From Streptomyces sp. CB02980 (GTDB lineage Bacteria > Actinomycetota > Actinomycetes > Streptomycetales > Streptomycetaceae), in NCBI RefSeq assembly GCF_014451325.2, contig NZ_JACSCH020000010.1, forward strand, positions 1 through 64,000: DNA of 64,000 nt, given 5' to 3'. Both the position numbers and the translations under genes were made by a program. The notes beneath the pieces are model-generated. The model was not told the origin of the DNA, ran no database searches, and saw only the letters and a list, made by a program, of their open reading frames with translations. This document shows, piece after piece, positions 26,376 through 33,517 of the stretch (position 1 is the stretch's first letter; every line of letters begins with the position of its first letter).

Positions 26376-27136
26376 GCCACCCGCTGCTCCGCGCCACCGG
26401 GATCGACGTCCGCTTCGGGGGCGTCCACGCCCTGCGCGACGTCACCGTCTCCGTCGGCCCCGGCGAGATCTGCGGCCTCATCGGGCCGAACGGCGCGGGC
26501 AAGACGACGCTCTTCGACGTGGTGTCGGGGATACGGCGGCCGGACGCGGGAACGATCGCGTACGACGGTACGGACATCACCCGCCGTTCCCCCGTCTGGC
26601 GAGCCCGGCACGGAATCCGCCGTACCTTCCAACGCCAGCAGCTCTTCGGTCAGTTGACCGTCGCGGACAATCTCGTGGTGGCACAGGACTGGCGGGGCGG
26701 AGTGCGGCCCGCGGCGCGCCGCCACAGGGAGCGGGCCGCCGCCGTGCTCCACGAGTGCGGGCTCGACGCACTCGCCGGCTCGTACGCGGGCGGCCTGCCC
26801 GTCGGACAGGCCCGCATGGTCGAGCTGGCCCGCGCGCTCGCCGATCCACCCCGGGTCCTGCTCCTCGACGAGCCCGCGTCCGGGACGACGGCCGAGGAAC
26901 GTCGCAGACTCGCCGCCGTCATCCGCCATATGGCGGACGAGGAGAACTGCGCGGTGCTGCTCGTCGAGCACAACGTGGCCTTCGTGATGGAGGTGTGCTC
27001 CCGTGTCGTGGTGCTCGACCTCGGCCGGGTCCTCGCCGAAGGGTCGGCGGCCGAGATCCACGCGGACCCGGCGGTGCGGGAGGCCTACCTCGGCACCGGT
27101 CCCGGCGATGCGGAAAGCGGTCGCCCCGGTCGTTGA
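26372..27136 (+). CDS. LivG-type ABC transporter ATP-binding protein
   Basis: A 254-aa ATPase pairing with the LivF part of the preceding fusion. Visible are Walker A GPNGAGKTTLF, the LivG-type RTFQRQQLFGQLTVADNLVVAQ, a signature region GLPVGQARMVELARAL (LSGGQ replaced by LPVGQ), Walker B VLLLDEPASGTT and switch VEHNVAFVMEVC. The altered signature is typical of some LivG proteins. ATG overlaps the previous stop (ATGA). Confidence 0.9.
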   Translation: MSHPLLRATGIDVRFGGVHALRDVTVSVGPGEICGLIGPNGAGKTTLFDVVSGIRRPDAGTIAYDGTDITRRSPVWRARHGIRRTFQRQQLFGQLTVADNLVVAQDWRGGVRPAARRHRERAAAVLHECGLDALAGSYAGGLPVGQARMVELARALADPPRVLLLDEPASGTTAEERRRLAAVIRHMADEENCAVLLVEHNVAFVMEVCSRVVVLDLGRVLAEGSAAEIHADPAVREAYLGTGPGDAESGRPGR

Positions 27137-27243
27137 CGCCGGGCTGCCGGCCGACGACGTGTGCGCCCTTTCGGGTTGAGTGGTGCGGGGCGCCGTCGAC
27201 AGGGGTGGGGCCGGGCGTCAGACTGGTCGCGGAGGTGACGCGG

Positions 27244-28068
27244 GTGGTGGAGCCGGTGGAGATGCGGGCCGCTGTTCGGGAGACGTACGGTCCGGCCGAC
27301 CTCAGTTCGGTCCCGGTGTTCGCCGGGGGGTTCATCAACTTCGGGTACTGGCGCTCGATCGACCTCGCCGGACCGCTCACGGTCGGCGACCGGGTCCGCA
27401 GCCAGGAGGACATGTACCGGCAGGTGCTCGGCGCCGCCGGTCCGCTCGACGGTCGGCGGATCGTCGAGGTCGGCTGCGGGCTCGGTGTCGGCTGTGCGCT
27501 CGCTCTGCGCGAGTACCGGCCGGAGCGGGTGACCGGTATGGACATCCATCCGCAGCAGCTGGACCGGGCCCACCGGGCGAACGCGGATCTGCTGGAGACC
27601 TCGCCGTCGGCGCTCCGCTTCGTCCGTGGCGCGGCGGAGGAGATGCCGTTCGACGACGGGGAGTTCGACTGCGTCTACAGCGTCGAGGCCGCCCAGCACT
27701 TCGACGACATGGCCGCCTTCACCCGGGAGGCGGCCCGGGTGCTGCGGCCCGGCGGCCGGGTGGTCGTCGCGAGCTTCTTCACCCCGGATGACGACCCGGA
27801 CCACGGAGCCCGGCTCGCGTCGTCCCTGGAGACGTTCGCCGACGGGCTGGACATCGCGCGTCCCGTCACGCTCGTGACCGACGCGTTCACCCGGGCGGGC
27901 CTCACGGACGCGCGGGCCGTGTCCATCGGGCCGGACGTGTGGCAGGGCTGGGACCGCTGGCTGTCGGACCAGTGGAAGCCGGGAACCTGGCCGCGCAACT
28001 TCCTGAAGGCCTACGAGCAGCGCAACCTCGACTACTACCTCGTCACGGCCACCCGCCCGCAGGACTGA
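27244..28068 (+). CDS. Class I SAM-dependent methyltransferase
   Basis: A 274-aa enzyme with motif I IVEVGCGLGVGCALAL, acidic motif TGMDIHPQQ, FVRGAAEEMPFDDGEFDCVYSVEAAQHF and post motif VLRPGGRVVVASFF. The layout resembles small-molecule C- or O-methyltransferases such as those of tocopherol or mycinamicin type; the substrate is not evident. I chose the GTG at 27244, which has GGAGG 8 nt upstream. A strong terminator follows. It is probably transcribed alone or with the ABC genes. Confidence 0.87.
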   Translation: MVEPVEMRAAVRETYGPADLSSVPVFAGGFINFGYWRSIDLAGPLTVGDRVRSQEDMYRQVLGAAGPLDGRRIVEVGCGLGVGCALALREYRPERVTGMDIHPQQLDRAHRANADLLETSPSALRFVRGAAEEMPFDDGEFDCVYSVEAAQHFDDMAAFTREAARVLRPGGRVVVASFFTPDDDPDHGARLASSLETFADGLDIARPVTLVTDAFTRAGLTDARAVSIGPDVWQGWDRWLSDQWKPGTWPRNFLKAYEQRNLDYYLVTATRPQD

Positions 28069-28092
28069 TTCCCGGGTCCCGGCGCCGCAGTC

Positions 28093-28124
28093 GCGCGCCC
28101 CCGTCGCCCCTACCGGGGGCGCGC
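28093..28124 (+). terminator. Strong stem-loop after the methyltransferase gene
   Basis: A perfect 11-bp stem (GCGCGCCCCCG and CGGGGGCGCGC) with a 10-nt loop, 25 nt after the methyltransferase stop and directly before the dre-like palindrome. Confidence 0.85.
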
Positions 28125-28138
28125 TTGGCCTATACCAA
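28125..28138 (+). promoter_or_regulatory. DasR-like (dre) operator candidate upstream of sugar dehydrogenase
   Basis: TTGGCCTATACCAA matches the known DasR consensus TGGTCTAGACCA at 10 of 12 core positions and sits about 145 nt before the start of the secreted dehydrogenase. DasR, a GntR-type repressor, senses glucosamine phosphates and controls chitin and GlcNAc genes in Streptomyces. Binding here is inferred from sequence only. Confidence 0.45.
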
Positions 28139-28284
28139 TCGCCCGCGTCCCAGTAGTCTCCTGCGTGGCCGGCGGTACAACCCGTCCCCCCACCCCGGTT
28201 GCGTGCCGGCGCGGGCGACGTCGACCCCGACCACTGCCCCGAGCAGCCGGGTTCCCCCCATTCGCCGCCTCCAGGAGGATCACG

Positions 28285-29439
28285 GTGAACGTTCGCACGA
28301 GAAGCTCGGCCATCCTCTGCACCCTCGGTCTCGTCACCTCCCTCGCTCTCGCCACGGCCACCGCGGAGGACGCCGACGCCCGGCAGCCGGTCGCGGAGGT
28401 CGCGAAGGTCGCGAAGATCTCGCTCACCCATGTCGCCACGGCGCGCAATCCGATCGCCGGCGCCGCCGGTCCCGGCGGCACGGTCTGGATCGCCGAACGG
28501 GCCGGTACCGTCAGGGTGTTGGGTGCCCACGGGCTCGGCGAGCCGGTGCTCGACATCTCCGCCGAGACCACCACCGACGGTGAACGCGGCCTCCTCGGCA
28601 TCGCGTTCGACAACGCACGCACCCATCTCTACCTCTCGTACACGAATCTCGAAGGCACCAGCACCATCGACGAGTTCGCCGTAAAGAAGGGCAGGATCCG
28701 GCCGGAGACCCGACGCACCGTCCTCACCCAGACGCAGCCGTACGCGAACCACAACGGCGGCGACATCAAGTTCGGGCCCGACGGATACCTCTACATCGCG
28801 TTCGGGGACGGAGGCGCGGGCGGCGACCCGCACGGCAACGGGCAGAACCTCGACACGCTGCTCGGCAAGCTGCTGCGGATCGACCCGCGCGGAGGCACGC
28901 CGTACGCGATCCCCCCGGACAACCCCTTCGTCGACGACCCGAACGCGAAGGACGAGATCTGGGCGTACGGGCTGCGCAACCCATGGCGGTTCTCCTTCGA
29001 TTCGCGCACGGGTGACCTGCTGATCGGCGACGTCGGCCAGAACGACTGGGAGGAGATCGACCGGGCGCCCGCGAGGAGCAGGGGCGGCGAGAACTACGGC
29101 TGGTCCCAGATGGAGGGCAACCACCCCTTCCGGGGCGGCACCGAGCCGGCGAACCACGTGCGCCCGATCCACGAGTACGCCCGCACCGGCCTCGGCTGCG
29201 CGGTGACCGGCGGGTTCGTCTACCGGGGGAGCGCGATCCCGGCCCTCAGGGGGCAGTACGTGTTCAGCGACTACTGCGACGGCACCATCCGCTCCCTCGG
29301 GCTCAAGAACGGCAGGGTGACCGAGGTGAACGACCTCGTCGTCAACGGGGGCGAGGTCATCTCCTTCGTGGAGGGCCGCGCGGGCGAGCTGTACGTCCTC
29401 GCGCTGGGCGGCGCCATCACCCGCATCGACCCGGCGTAG
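28285..29439 (+). CDS. Secreted PQQ-dependent sugar dehydrogenase (glucose/sorbosone dehydrogenase fold)
   Basis: A 384-aa protein with an N-terminal Sec signal (SSAILCTLGLVTSLALATATA). The six-bladed propeller signatures are clear: TVWIAERAGTVRVL, ERGLLGIAFD, NHNGGDIKFGPDGYLYIAFGDGG, KLLRIDPRG, GLRNPWRFSFD and GENYGWSQMEG. The His in NHNGG and nearby Arg residues are the catalytic and PQQ-contact positions in this family. It would oxidise an extracellular sugar; many actinobacterial members also occur as lytic-enzyme-like glucosidase partners. GTG 28285 has AGGAGG 6 nt upstream. A dre-like palindrome lies in its promoter region. Confidence 0.9.
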   Translation: MNVRTRSSAILCTLGLVTSLALATATAEDADARQPVAEVAKVAKISLTHVATARNPIAGAAGPGGTVWIAERAGTVRVLGAHGLGEPVLDISAETTTDGERGLLGIAFDNARTHLYLSYTNLEGTSTIDEFAVKKGRIRPETRRTVLTQTQPYANHNGGDIKFGPDGYLYIAFGDGGAGGDPHGNGQNLDTLLGKLLRIDPRGGTPYAIPPDNPFVDDPNAKDEIWAYGLRNPWRFSFDSRTGDLLIGDVGQNDWEEIDRAPARSRGGENYGWSQMEGNHPFRGGTEPANHVRPIHEYARTGLGCAVTGGFVYRGSAIPALRGQYVFSDYCDGTIRSLGLKNGRVTEVNDLVVNGGEVISFVEGRAGELYVLALGGAITRIDPA

Positions 29440-29440
29440 C

Positions 29441-29480
29441 CGACGAGGCCCGCCGCAGCCCGACGAGGCCCGCCGCGGCC
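29441..29480. repeat. 20-bp direct duplication after the sugar dehydrogenase gene
   Basis: Two tandem 20-bp copies differing at one base (CGACGAGGCCCGCCGC followed by AGCC or GGCC) directly follow the stop codon. Nothing else is seen in this gap up to 29620. Confidence 0.7.
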
Positions 29481-29623
29481 CGACCCGATGCCGGGGCGGG
29501 CCACGGCGTGCGGCCTGGCGTTCGACGGGCGTTCATGTGACAACGGGTCCGACGCCGACCGGCGTTCGGCGGCGGGCGTGAGTCTCGTGACGCCCTTCGC
29601 CACTCTCTCAGGACGGACACTCC

Positions 29624-31054
29624 GTGCTCGAAGTTCGTGCTCTCCGGGGGCGTCGCCGCCTCGCCCCGATCCGCCTCGCCGTTGTCGCCGGTGCCACGCT
29701 GCTCGCCGCCGCGACGCTGGCCGCTCCGGCCGCGCACGCCGCTCCGGCGGACGACATCCGTATCAACGAGGTGGTGACGACCGGCAGCGTCGACGACTCG
29801 ATCGAGCTGTTCAACAAGGGCGCGGCCGCGGTCGACATCTCCGGCTGGGTCCTCAAGGACGACGACACGAGCCACACGTTCACGGTTCCGGCGGGGACGA
29901 CGCTCGCTCCGGGGGCGGCGCGCGCGTTCACCGTGGCCGCGGCGTTCGGTCTCGGGTCCAGCGACAAGGCCCGCCTCTACCTGCCGGGCGGCAGCACCCT
30001 CGTCGACAGCTTCGGCTGGAGCGCCCACTCCGCCCCGTCGTGGTCGCGCTGTCCCGACGGCACGGGCGCCTTCGGGAAGGCGGCCGTGACGCTCGGCGCG
30101 CCGAACGGCTGCGGTTCCGGTGGCGGTACGAACCCGGTGTCCTGGCCCGGCGGCAGCTCCGTGTCGACGGCCGACGGGGCCGACGTCTTCGGCGAGGACC
30201 TCAGCGGCCTGTACCAGGAGGGCTCCGTCCTCTGGGCCGCCCAGAACTCCGGCAAGCTGTGGCGCCTGGTCCGTGACGGCTCCGGCGGCTGGCGGCCTGA
30301 CACCGCCGACGGCTGGACCTCCGGCAAGTCGCTGCGCTACCCGGGCGGGAGCGGCAGCCCCGACGGCGAGGCCGTCACCCTGACCGCCGCCGGCGCCGCG
30401 GGCGGCGCGTACGTCGCCACCGAGCGCAACGGCGACGCCTCCGGCACCAGCCGCCTGTCCGTGCTCCGCTACGAGGTCGCGACCGGCACCGGCAGCTCCC
30501 TGACCGCCACGAAGGAGTGGAACCTGACCGCCGGTCTGCCGGCCGTGGGCTCCAACCTCGGCTTCGAGGCGATCACCTGGATCCCCGACACCACCCTCGT
30601 CGCGGCCGGGTTCAAGGACGAGTCGACCGGCGCGGCCTATGACCCGAACCGGTACGGCGCGCACACCGGCGGCGTCTTCCTCCTCGGCGTGGAGGGCACC
30701 GGCGCGGTCCACGCGTACGTCCTCCAGGACAGCGGCACCGCCACCCGCGTCGCCACCCTCGCCAGCGGCATGGCCGGCGTGATGGAGCTCCAGTGGGAGC
30801 CGCAGGCCGCCCGGCTGTGGACGGTCTGCGACGACACCTGCGGCGGTCTGCACAAGACCATGAAGATCGGCAGCGCGGGCACCTTCGCGCCCGCCGCCTC
30901 CTACCAGCGCCCGAGCGGCATGCCCGACCTCAACAACGAGGGCTTCGCCGTGGCCGGTGCCGACGAGTGCGTCTCCGGCACCAAGCCGGTGTACTGGTCC
31001 GACGACAGCAACACGGGCGGCCACGCCCTGCGCAGGGGCACCATCGCCTGCTGA
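29624..31054 (+). CDS. Secreted lamin-tail-domain protein
   Basis: A 476-aa exported protein. The signal peptide has a twin-Arg-like start and ends in APAAHAAPA. Residues ~42-165 form a lamin tail domain (IRINEVVTTGSVDDSIELFNKGAAAVDISGWVLKDDD and FTVPAGTTLAPGAARAF). After a GSGGGT linker the remaining ~300 residues look like a beta-propeller (LYQEGSVLWAAQNSGKLWRLV, FEAITWIPDTTLVAAGF, VMELQWEPQAARLWTVCDD) with two late Cys pairs. LTD domains often sit on extracellular nucleases or phosphoesterases, but no such active site is obvious. The GTG start is preceded by CAGGAC. Confidence 0.82.
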   Translation: MLEVRALRGRRRLAPIRLAVVAGATLLAAATLAAPAAHAAPADDIRINEVVTTGSVDDSIELFNKGAAAVDISGWVLKDDDTSHTFTVPAGTTLAPGAARAFTVAAAFGLGSSDKARLYLPGGSTLVDSFGWSAHSAPSWSRCPDGTGAFGKAAVTLGAPNGCGSGGGTNPVSWPGGSSVSTADGADVFGEDLSGLYQEGSVLWAAQNSGKLWRLVRDGSGGWRPDTADGWTSGKSLRYPGGSGSPDGEAVTLTAAGAAGGAYVATERNGDASGTSRLSVLRYEVATGTGSSLTATKEWNLTAGLPAVGSNLGFEAITWIPDTTLVAAGFKDESTGAAYDPNRYGAHTGGVFLLGVEGTGAVHAYVLQDSGTATRVATLASGMAGVMELQWEPQAARLWTVCDDTCGGLHKTMKIGSAGTFAPAASYQRPSGMPDLNNEGFAVAGADECVSGTKPVYWSDDSNTGGHALRRGTIAC

Positions 31055-31097
31055 CCCCCGACGACGGCGGCGCGGACTCCCGACGGCAGGTGAGTCC

Positions 31098-31127
31098 GTC
31101 CGGCGGCCGGACTCCCGGCCGTCGGAC
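31098..31127. terminator. Bidirectional stem-loop between lamin-tail gene and deoxynucleoside kinase
   Basis: A 13-bp stem with a single G-T wobble (GTCCGGCGGCCGG and CCGGCCGTCGGAC) and the loop ACTC lies between two convergent genes. It can serve both. Confidence 0.8.
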
Positions 31128-31139
31128 CCGCGCGCCGGA

Positions 31140-31802
31140 TCAGGCGCGCCGGGTGGCCGCCGCCAGCGCGTTCCTGACCTCCTGGGCCACACGGGCCGCG
31201 TCCTCGGCGTTGTTGACGATGTCCGTGTGGTTCATGTCGATGACCAGGACATCGCTGGCCGAGTAGTGCTTGTGCACCCAGTCGTCGTAGCCGGACCACA
31301 GGGTCCGGTAGTACTCGACGAGGCTCTCGTCCTGTTCGAAATCGCGGCCGCGCAGACCGATGCGGTGCAGCACGGTCTCGAAGTCCGCCTTGAGGTAGAC
31401 CATGAGATCGGGAGCCTTGCGGTAGGGCAGGCCGTCGATCTCGCGCATCATCTCGTCGAGCAGCCCCTCGTACACCTGCATCTCGAGGGAGCTGATCCGT
31501 CCCAGGTCGTGATTGACCTTGGCGAAGTACCAGTCCTCGTAGATGGACCGGTCGAGGACGTTGTCCCCCCGCTTGTACGCCTCCTTGATCGCGGCGAAGC
31601 GCGTCTGGAGGAAGTACAGCTGGAGGAGGAAGGGGTACCGCTTGGCCTGGATCTCCTCGGGGCTCGCCGTGTAGAAGAGCGGCAGGATCGGGTTGTCGTC
31701 CACGCTCTCGTAGAAGACGTCGCTGCCCAGCTCCTTGGCGATCAGCTCGGCCACACTCGTCTTGCCGATTCCGATCATGCCGCCGACGCAGATCACGGAC
31801 AT
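31140..31802 (-). CDS. Deoxynucleoside kinase (dNK family)
   Basis: It phosphorylates deoxynucleosides for dNTP salvage. The 220-aa protein has the P-loop GGMIGIGKTS at the N-terminus, the lid-adjacent LDRSIYEDWYFA (the DRS motif at the base-binding site) and LRGRDFEQDESLVEYYRTLW with lid arginines. It resembles bacterial dGK/dAK enzymes; the base preference cannot be assigned. GGGAG and GAGG precede the ATG. It is transcribed alone. Confidence 0.9.
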   Translation of the reverse strand: MSVICVGGMIGIGKTSVAELIAKELGSDVFYESVDDNPILPLFYTASPEEIQAKRYPFLLQLYFLQTRFAAIKEAYKRGDNVLDRSIYEDWYFAKVNHDLGRISSLEMQVYEGLLDEMMREIDGLPYRKAPDLMVYLKADFETVLHRIGLRGRDFEQDESLVEYYRTLWSGYDDWVHKHYSASDVLVIDMNHTDIVNNAEDAARVAQEVRNALAAATRRA

Positions 31803-32123
31803 ACCTCACTTCTCCCTGGGGGTCTTCTCTAGCGTGGGCGGGTGAGCCGGGTGAGCTGGGAAACCCGCACCAATGAGACGCACGCCGGCGGTCACCCGAT
31901 TCCCTGGGATCTTTGTGATCAGCGTCATGTGGTCCCGTCCGGACCGAGGCCCTGGGGCGGGCCGCTGTCGTGGACCGGCCTGACCGTTCCGCGGTCGCCG
32001 CGGGCAGCGACGAGCCGCGGCCCTGAGGCCGCCCTGAATTTTAGATGACGAATGCGCCCCAGGTGGGCCGGACCGCAGGCGCCCGCCTCACCGGCCCCGA
32101 AGCGGGGAGCCGCATCGGCTGGG
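31803..32123. other. Gene-free stretch between kinase and monooxygenase-like gene
   Basis: About 320 bases. The left side should hold the promoter of the kinase gene (minus strand). The sequence is relatively A+T-rich for the window around GGGATCTTTGTGATCAGC, near 31905-31925. I see no frame with a ribosome binding site and no strong stem-loop. Confidence 0.4.
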
Positions 32124-32696
32124 CTACGGCGTGAGCCAGCCGCGCAGCAGCCTGCTCACGGCGGGCATCGCCACGTATGTCATGAGCACGTTGAACACAC
32201 AGGCGACGATCGCGCTGCTGAGCAGGAGGGGGAGACCGGTCAGCCGGGGGATGAGGAGGAGGCTTCCCAGGACCGAGATCGGGTAGATCGCCAGGGTCGC
32301 GCTGATCGCCATCTTCCACCGGGGCGGGGCGGGCCGCGTCGAGCCCGGCTTGGCGAACCAGGTCTCCATGCCGGTCAGCGTGCGCCGGGCGATCTCCGTG
32401 TGGTGGTGCCCCTCGCAGCCGGCGAACCAGGCCGCCCGCTCCGGAGACTCCTGCCAGGCCCGGCACGCCGCCTCGTCCCGGAAGCGGTGAACGAGGAACC
32501 ACGGGGCGTCGCCGCCCGAGGAGCGGAAGAGACCGTGTCCGAGGTGCCCCGGGAAGGCGGCCGCGCTGTCGAGGATGCCCCGGGCCCACAGCTCGAAGGC
32601 CGCTTCGTAGCCGGGCTCCACCCGGCGGGCTATGAGGAGGGTCACCTCGCCCGTGTCGGCGGGGACGGTGGAGTGCTCAAGGCTGATCGCGGTCAC
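32124..32696 (-). CDS. Antibiotic-biosynthesis-monooxygenase (ABM)-fold protein with two transmembrane helices
   Basis: A 190-aa protein. Residues ~10-105 form an ABM ferredoxin-like barrel (VTLLIARRVEPGYEAAFELWARGILDSA, FLVHRFRDEAACRAWQESPERAAW), followed by two hydrophobic helices (ISATLAIYPISVLGSLLLIP, and LLLSSAIVACVFNVLMTYVAMPAV). This architecture is a known membrane-bound ABM superfamily of unknown substrate. I chose the GTG at 32696 with GGAG five bases upstream rather than the longer frame from 32741. Confidence 0.8.
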   Translation of the reverse strand: MTAISLEHSTVPADTGEVTLLIARRVEPGYEAAFELWARGILDSAAAFPGHLGHGLFRSSGGDAPWFLVHRFRDEAACRAWQESPERAAWFAGCEGHHHTEIARRTLTGMETWFAKPGSTRPAPPRWKMAISATLAIYPISVLGSLLLIPRLTGLPLLLSSAIVACVFNVLMTYVAMPAVSRLLRGWLTP

Positions 32697-33081
32697 ATGT
32701 ACTCCATCTGATCTCACCGCGCCCGGCCGTACTCTACGCATGGACCGCTGTGCGTGCCGCTCGGCACGCTCGCCGAGCCGGCCGCGGCGCAGGACCCCGC
32801 AGGGGAACCCGCCGCCCTCTGCGGCACGTACGCCACCTCCTTCACCACCAGCGCCGGTGCCGAAGTCCCGGCGAACCTGCGCACGGGCTGTGCCGAGGAC
32901 TCGGGCAGCCTCCGCTCGCTCGCGGCGGGTGACGAGGACCGTCCTCGGCGCGGTCGTGTTCCCGGGCCGGTCCGCGGCGGCGCGCCGGCCCTTCCCGTGC
33001 GGGGAGTTCGCCGTGCGGGTCGTCCGGACGTGGGCGGGCAGGGACCCGTCGATGTGCCCGCCGTCGTGCCGGGGCGGGGGG
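32697..33081. other. Gene-free stretch before the first cobalamin riboswitch
   Basis: About 385 bases without a convincing gene. A plus-strand frame from 32754 begins like a short exported peptide (PLGTLAEPAAAQDPAGEPAALCGTYATSF) but it has no ribosome binding site and degenerates into arginine-rich sequence that runs into the riboswitch promoter. It may be a relic. Confidence 0.4.
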
Positions 33082-33109
33082 TGGACTTACTAGGACGTCC
33101 AACTATATG
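33082..33109 (+). promoter_or_regulatory. Promoter of the riboswitch leader with palindrome in the spacer
   Basis: TGGACT (33082-33087) and TATATG (33104-33109) are separated by 16 nt and stand just before the riboswitch. The spacer carries the palindrome GGACGTCC (33093-33100) inside TAGGACGTCCAA, a plausible repressor site that would block polymerase. This implies transcriptional control in addition to the riboswitch. Confidence 0.55.
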
Positions 33110-33112
33110 TTC

Positions 33113-33275
33113 GTGACAAGCCCGCGGTGCAGGGAAGCCGGTGTGAATCCGGCGCGGTCCCGCCACTGTGACCGGGGAGTGTGCTCTTCAGCAGATGAGG
33201 CCACTGACGGAATCCATCCGTCGGGAAGGCCGGAGAGCGCGCGCTGATCCGGGAGTCAGGATACCGGCCGTGGGG
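33113..33275 (+). promoter_or_regulatory. Cobalamin riboswitch upstream of valine catabolism operon
   Basis: The conserved elements appear in order: GCAGGGAAGCCGGTGTGAAT, then CGGTCCCGCCACTGTGA, GATGAGGCCACTG, CGTCGGGAAGGC, and the terminal B12 box AGTCAGGATACCGGCC at 33254-33269. This is a complete adenosylcobalamin-type aptamer. The next gene on the strand starts 240 nt later and encodes methylmalonate-semialdehyde dehydrogenase. The intervening DNA has a 26-codon frame (ATG 33312 to TGA 33389) and short stem-loops that may form the expression platform. Confidence 0.93.
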
Positions 33276-33395
33276 TGTTCCGTGTTGTCCACGAGGATGG
33301 AGCAGACACGCATGGCACCGGTACGTGACCACGGCCCAGGTGATCCGGCGGAGTACCCGAACCCCGAGGCCCTGTCCCCGCGTTCGTGACTCGAC

Positions 33396-33413
33396 GAAGG
33401 CGCCCTCGCCTTC
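33396..33413 (+). terminator. Candidate stem-loop in the riboswitch expression platform
   Basis: A 7-bp stem (GAAGGCG and CGCCTTC) with the loop CCCT lies between the aptamer and the mmsA start, with a second short stem, CGCGGG-AGGA-CCCGCG, at 33422-33437. Neither is followed by a T-run. The role is inferred from position. Confidence 0.3.
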
Positions 33414-33517
33414 CCCTGTCCCGCGGGAGGACCCGCGTGCGCGCACCCCGATCGGTGCCGTGCTCGCGGTCCTCGCCGCGCCCTCCTCGGATCCTCACCT
33501 GACGAGAGCAGGCTTCG

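Noticed and set aside
32754..33116. A possible small exported protein before the first riboswitch
   Set aside because: No ribosome binding site, arginine-rich degenerate C-terminal part, and the frame runs through the riboswitch promoter.
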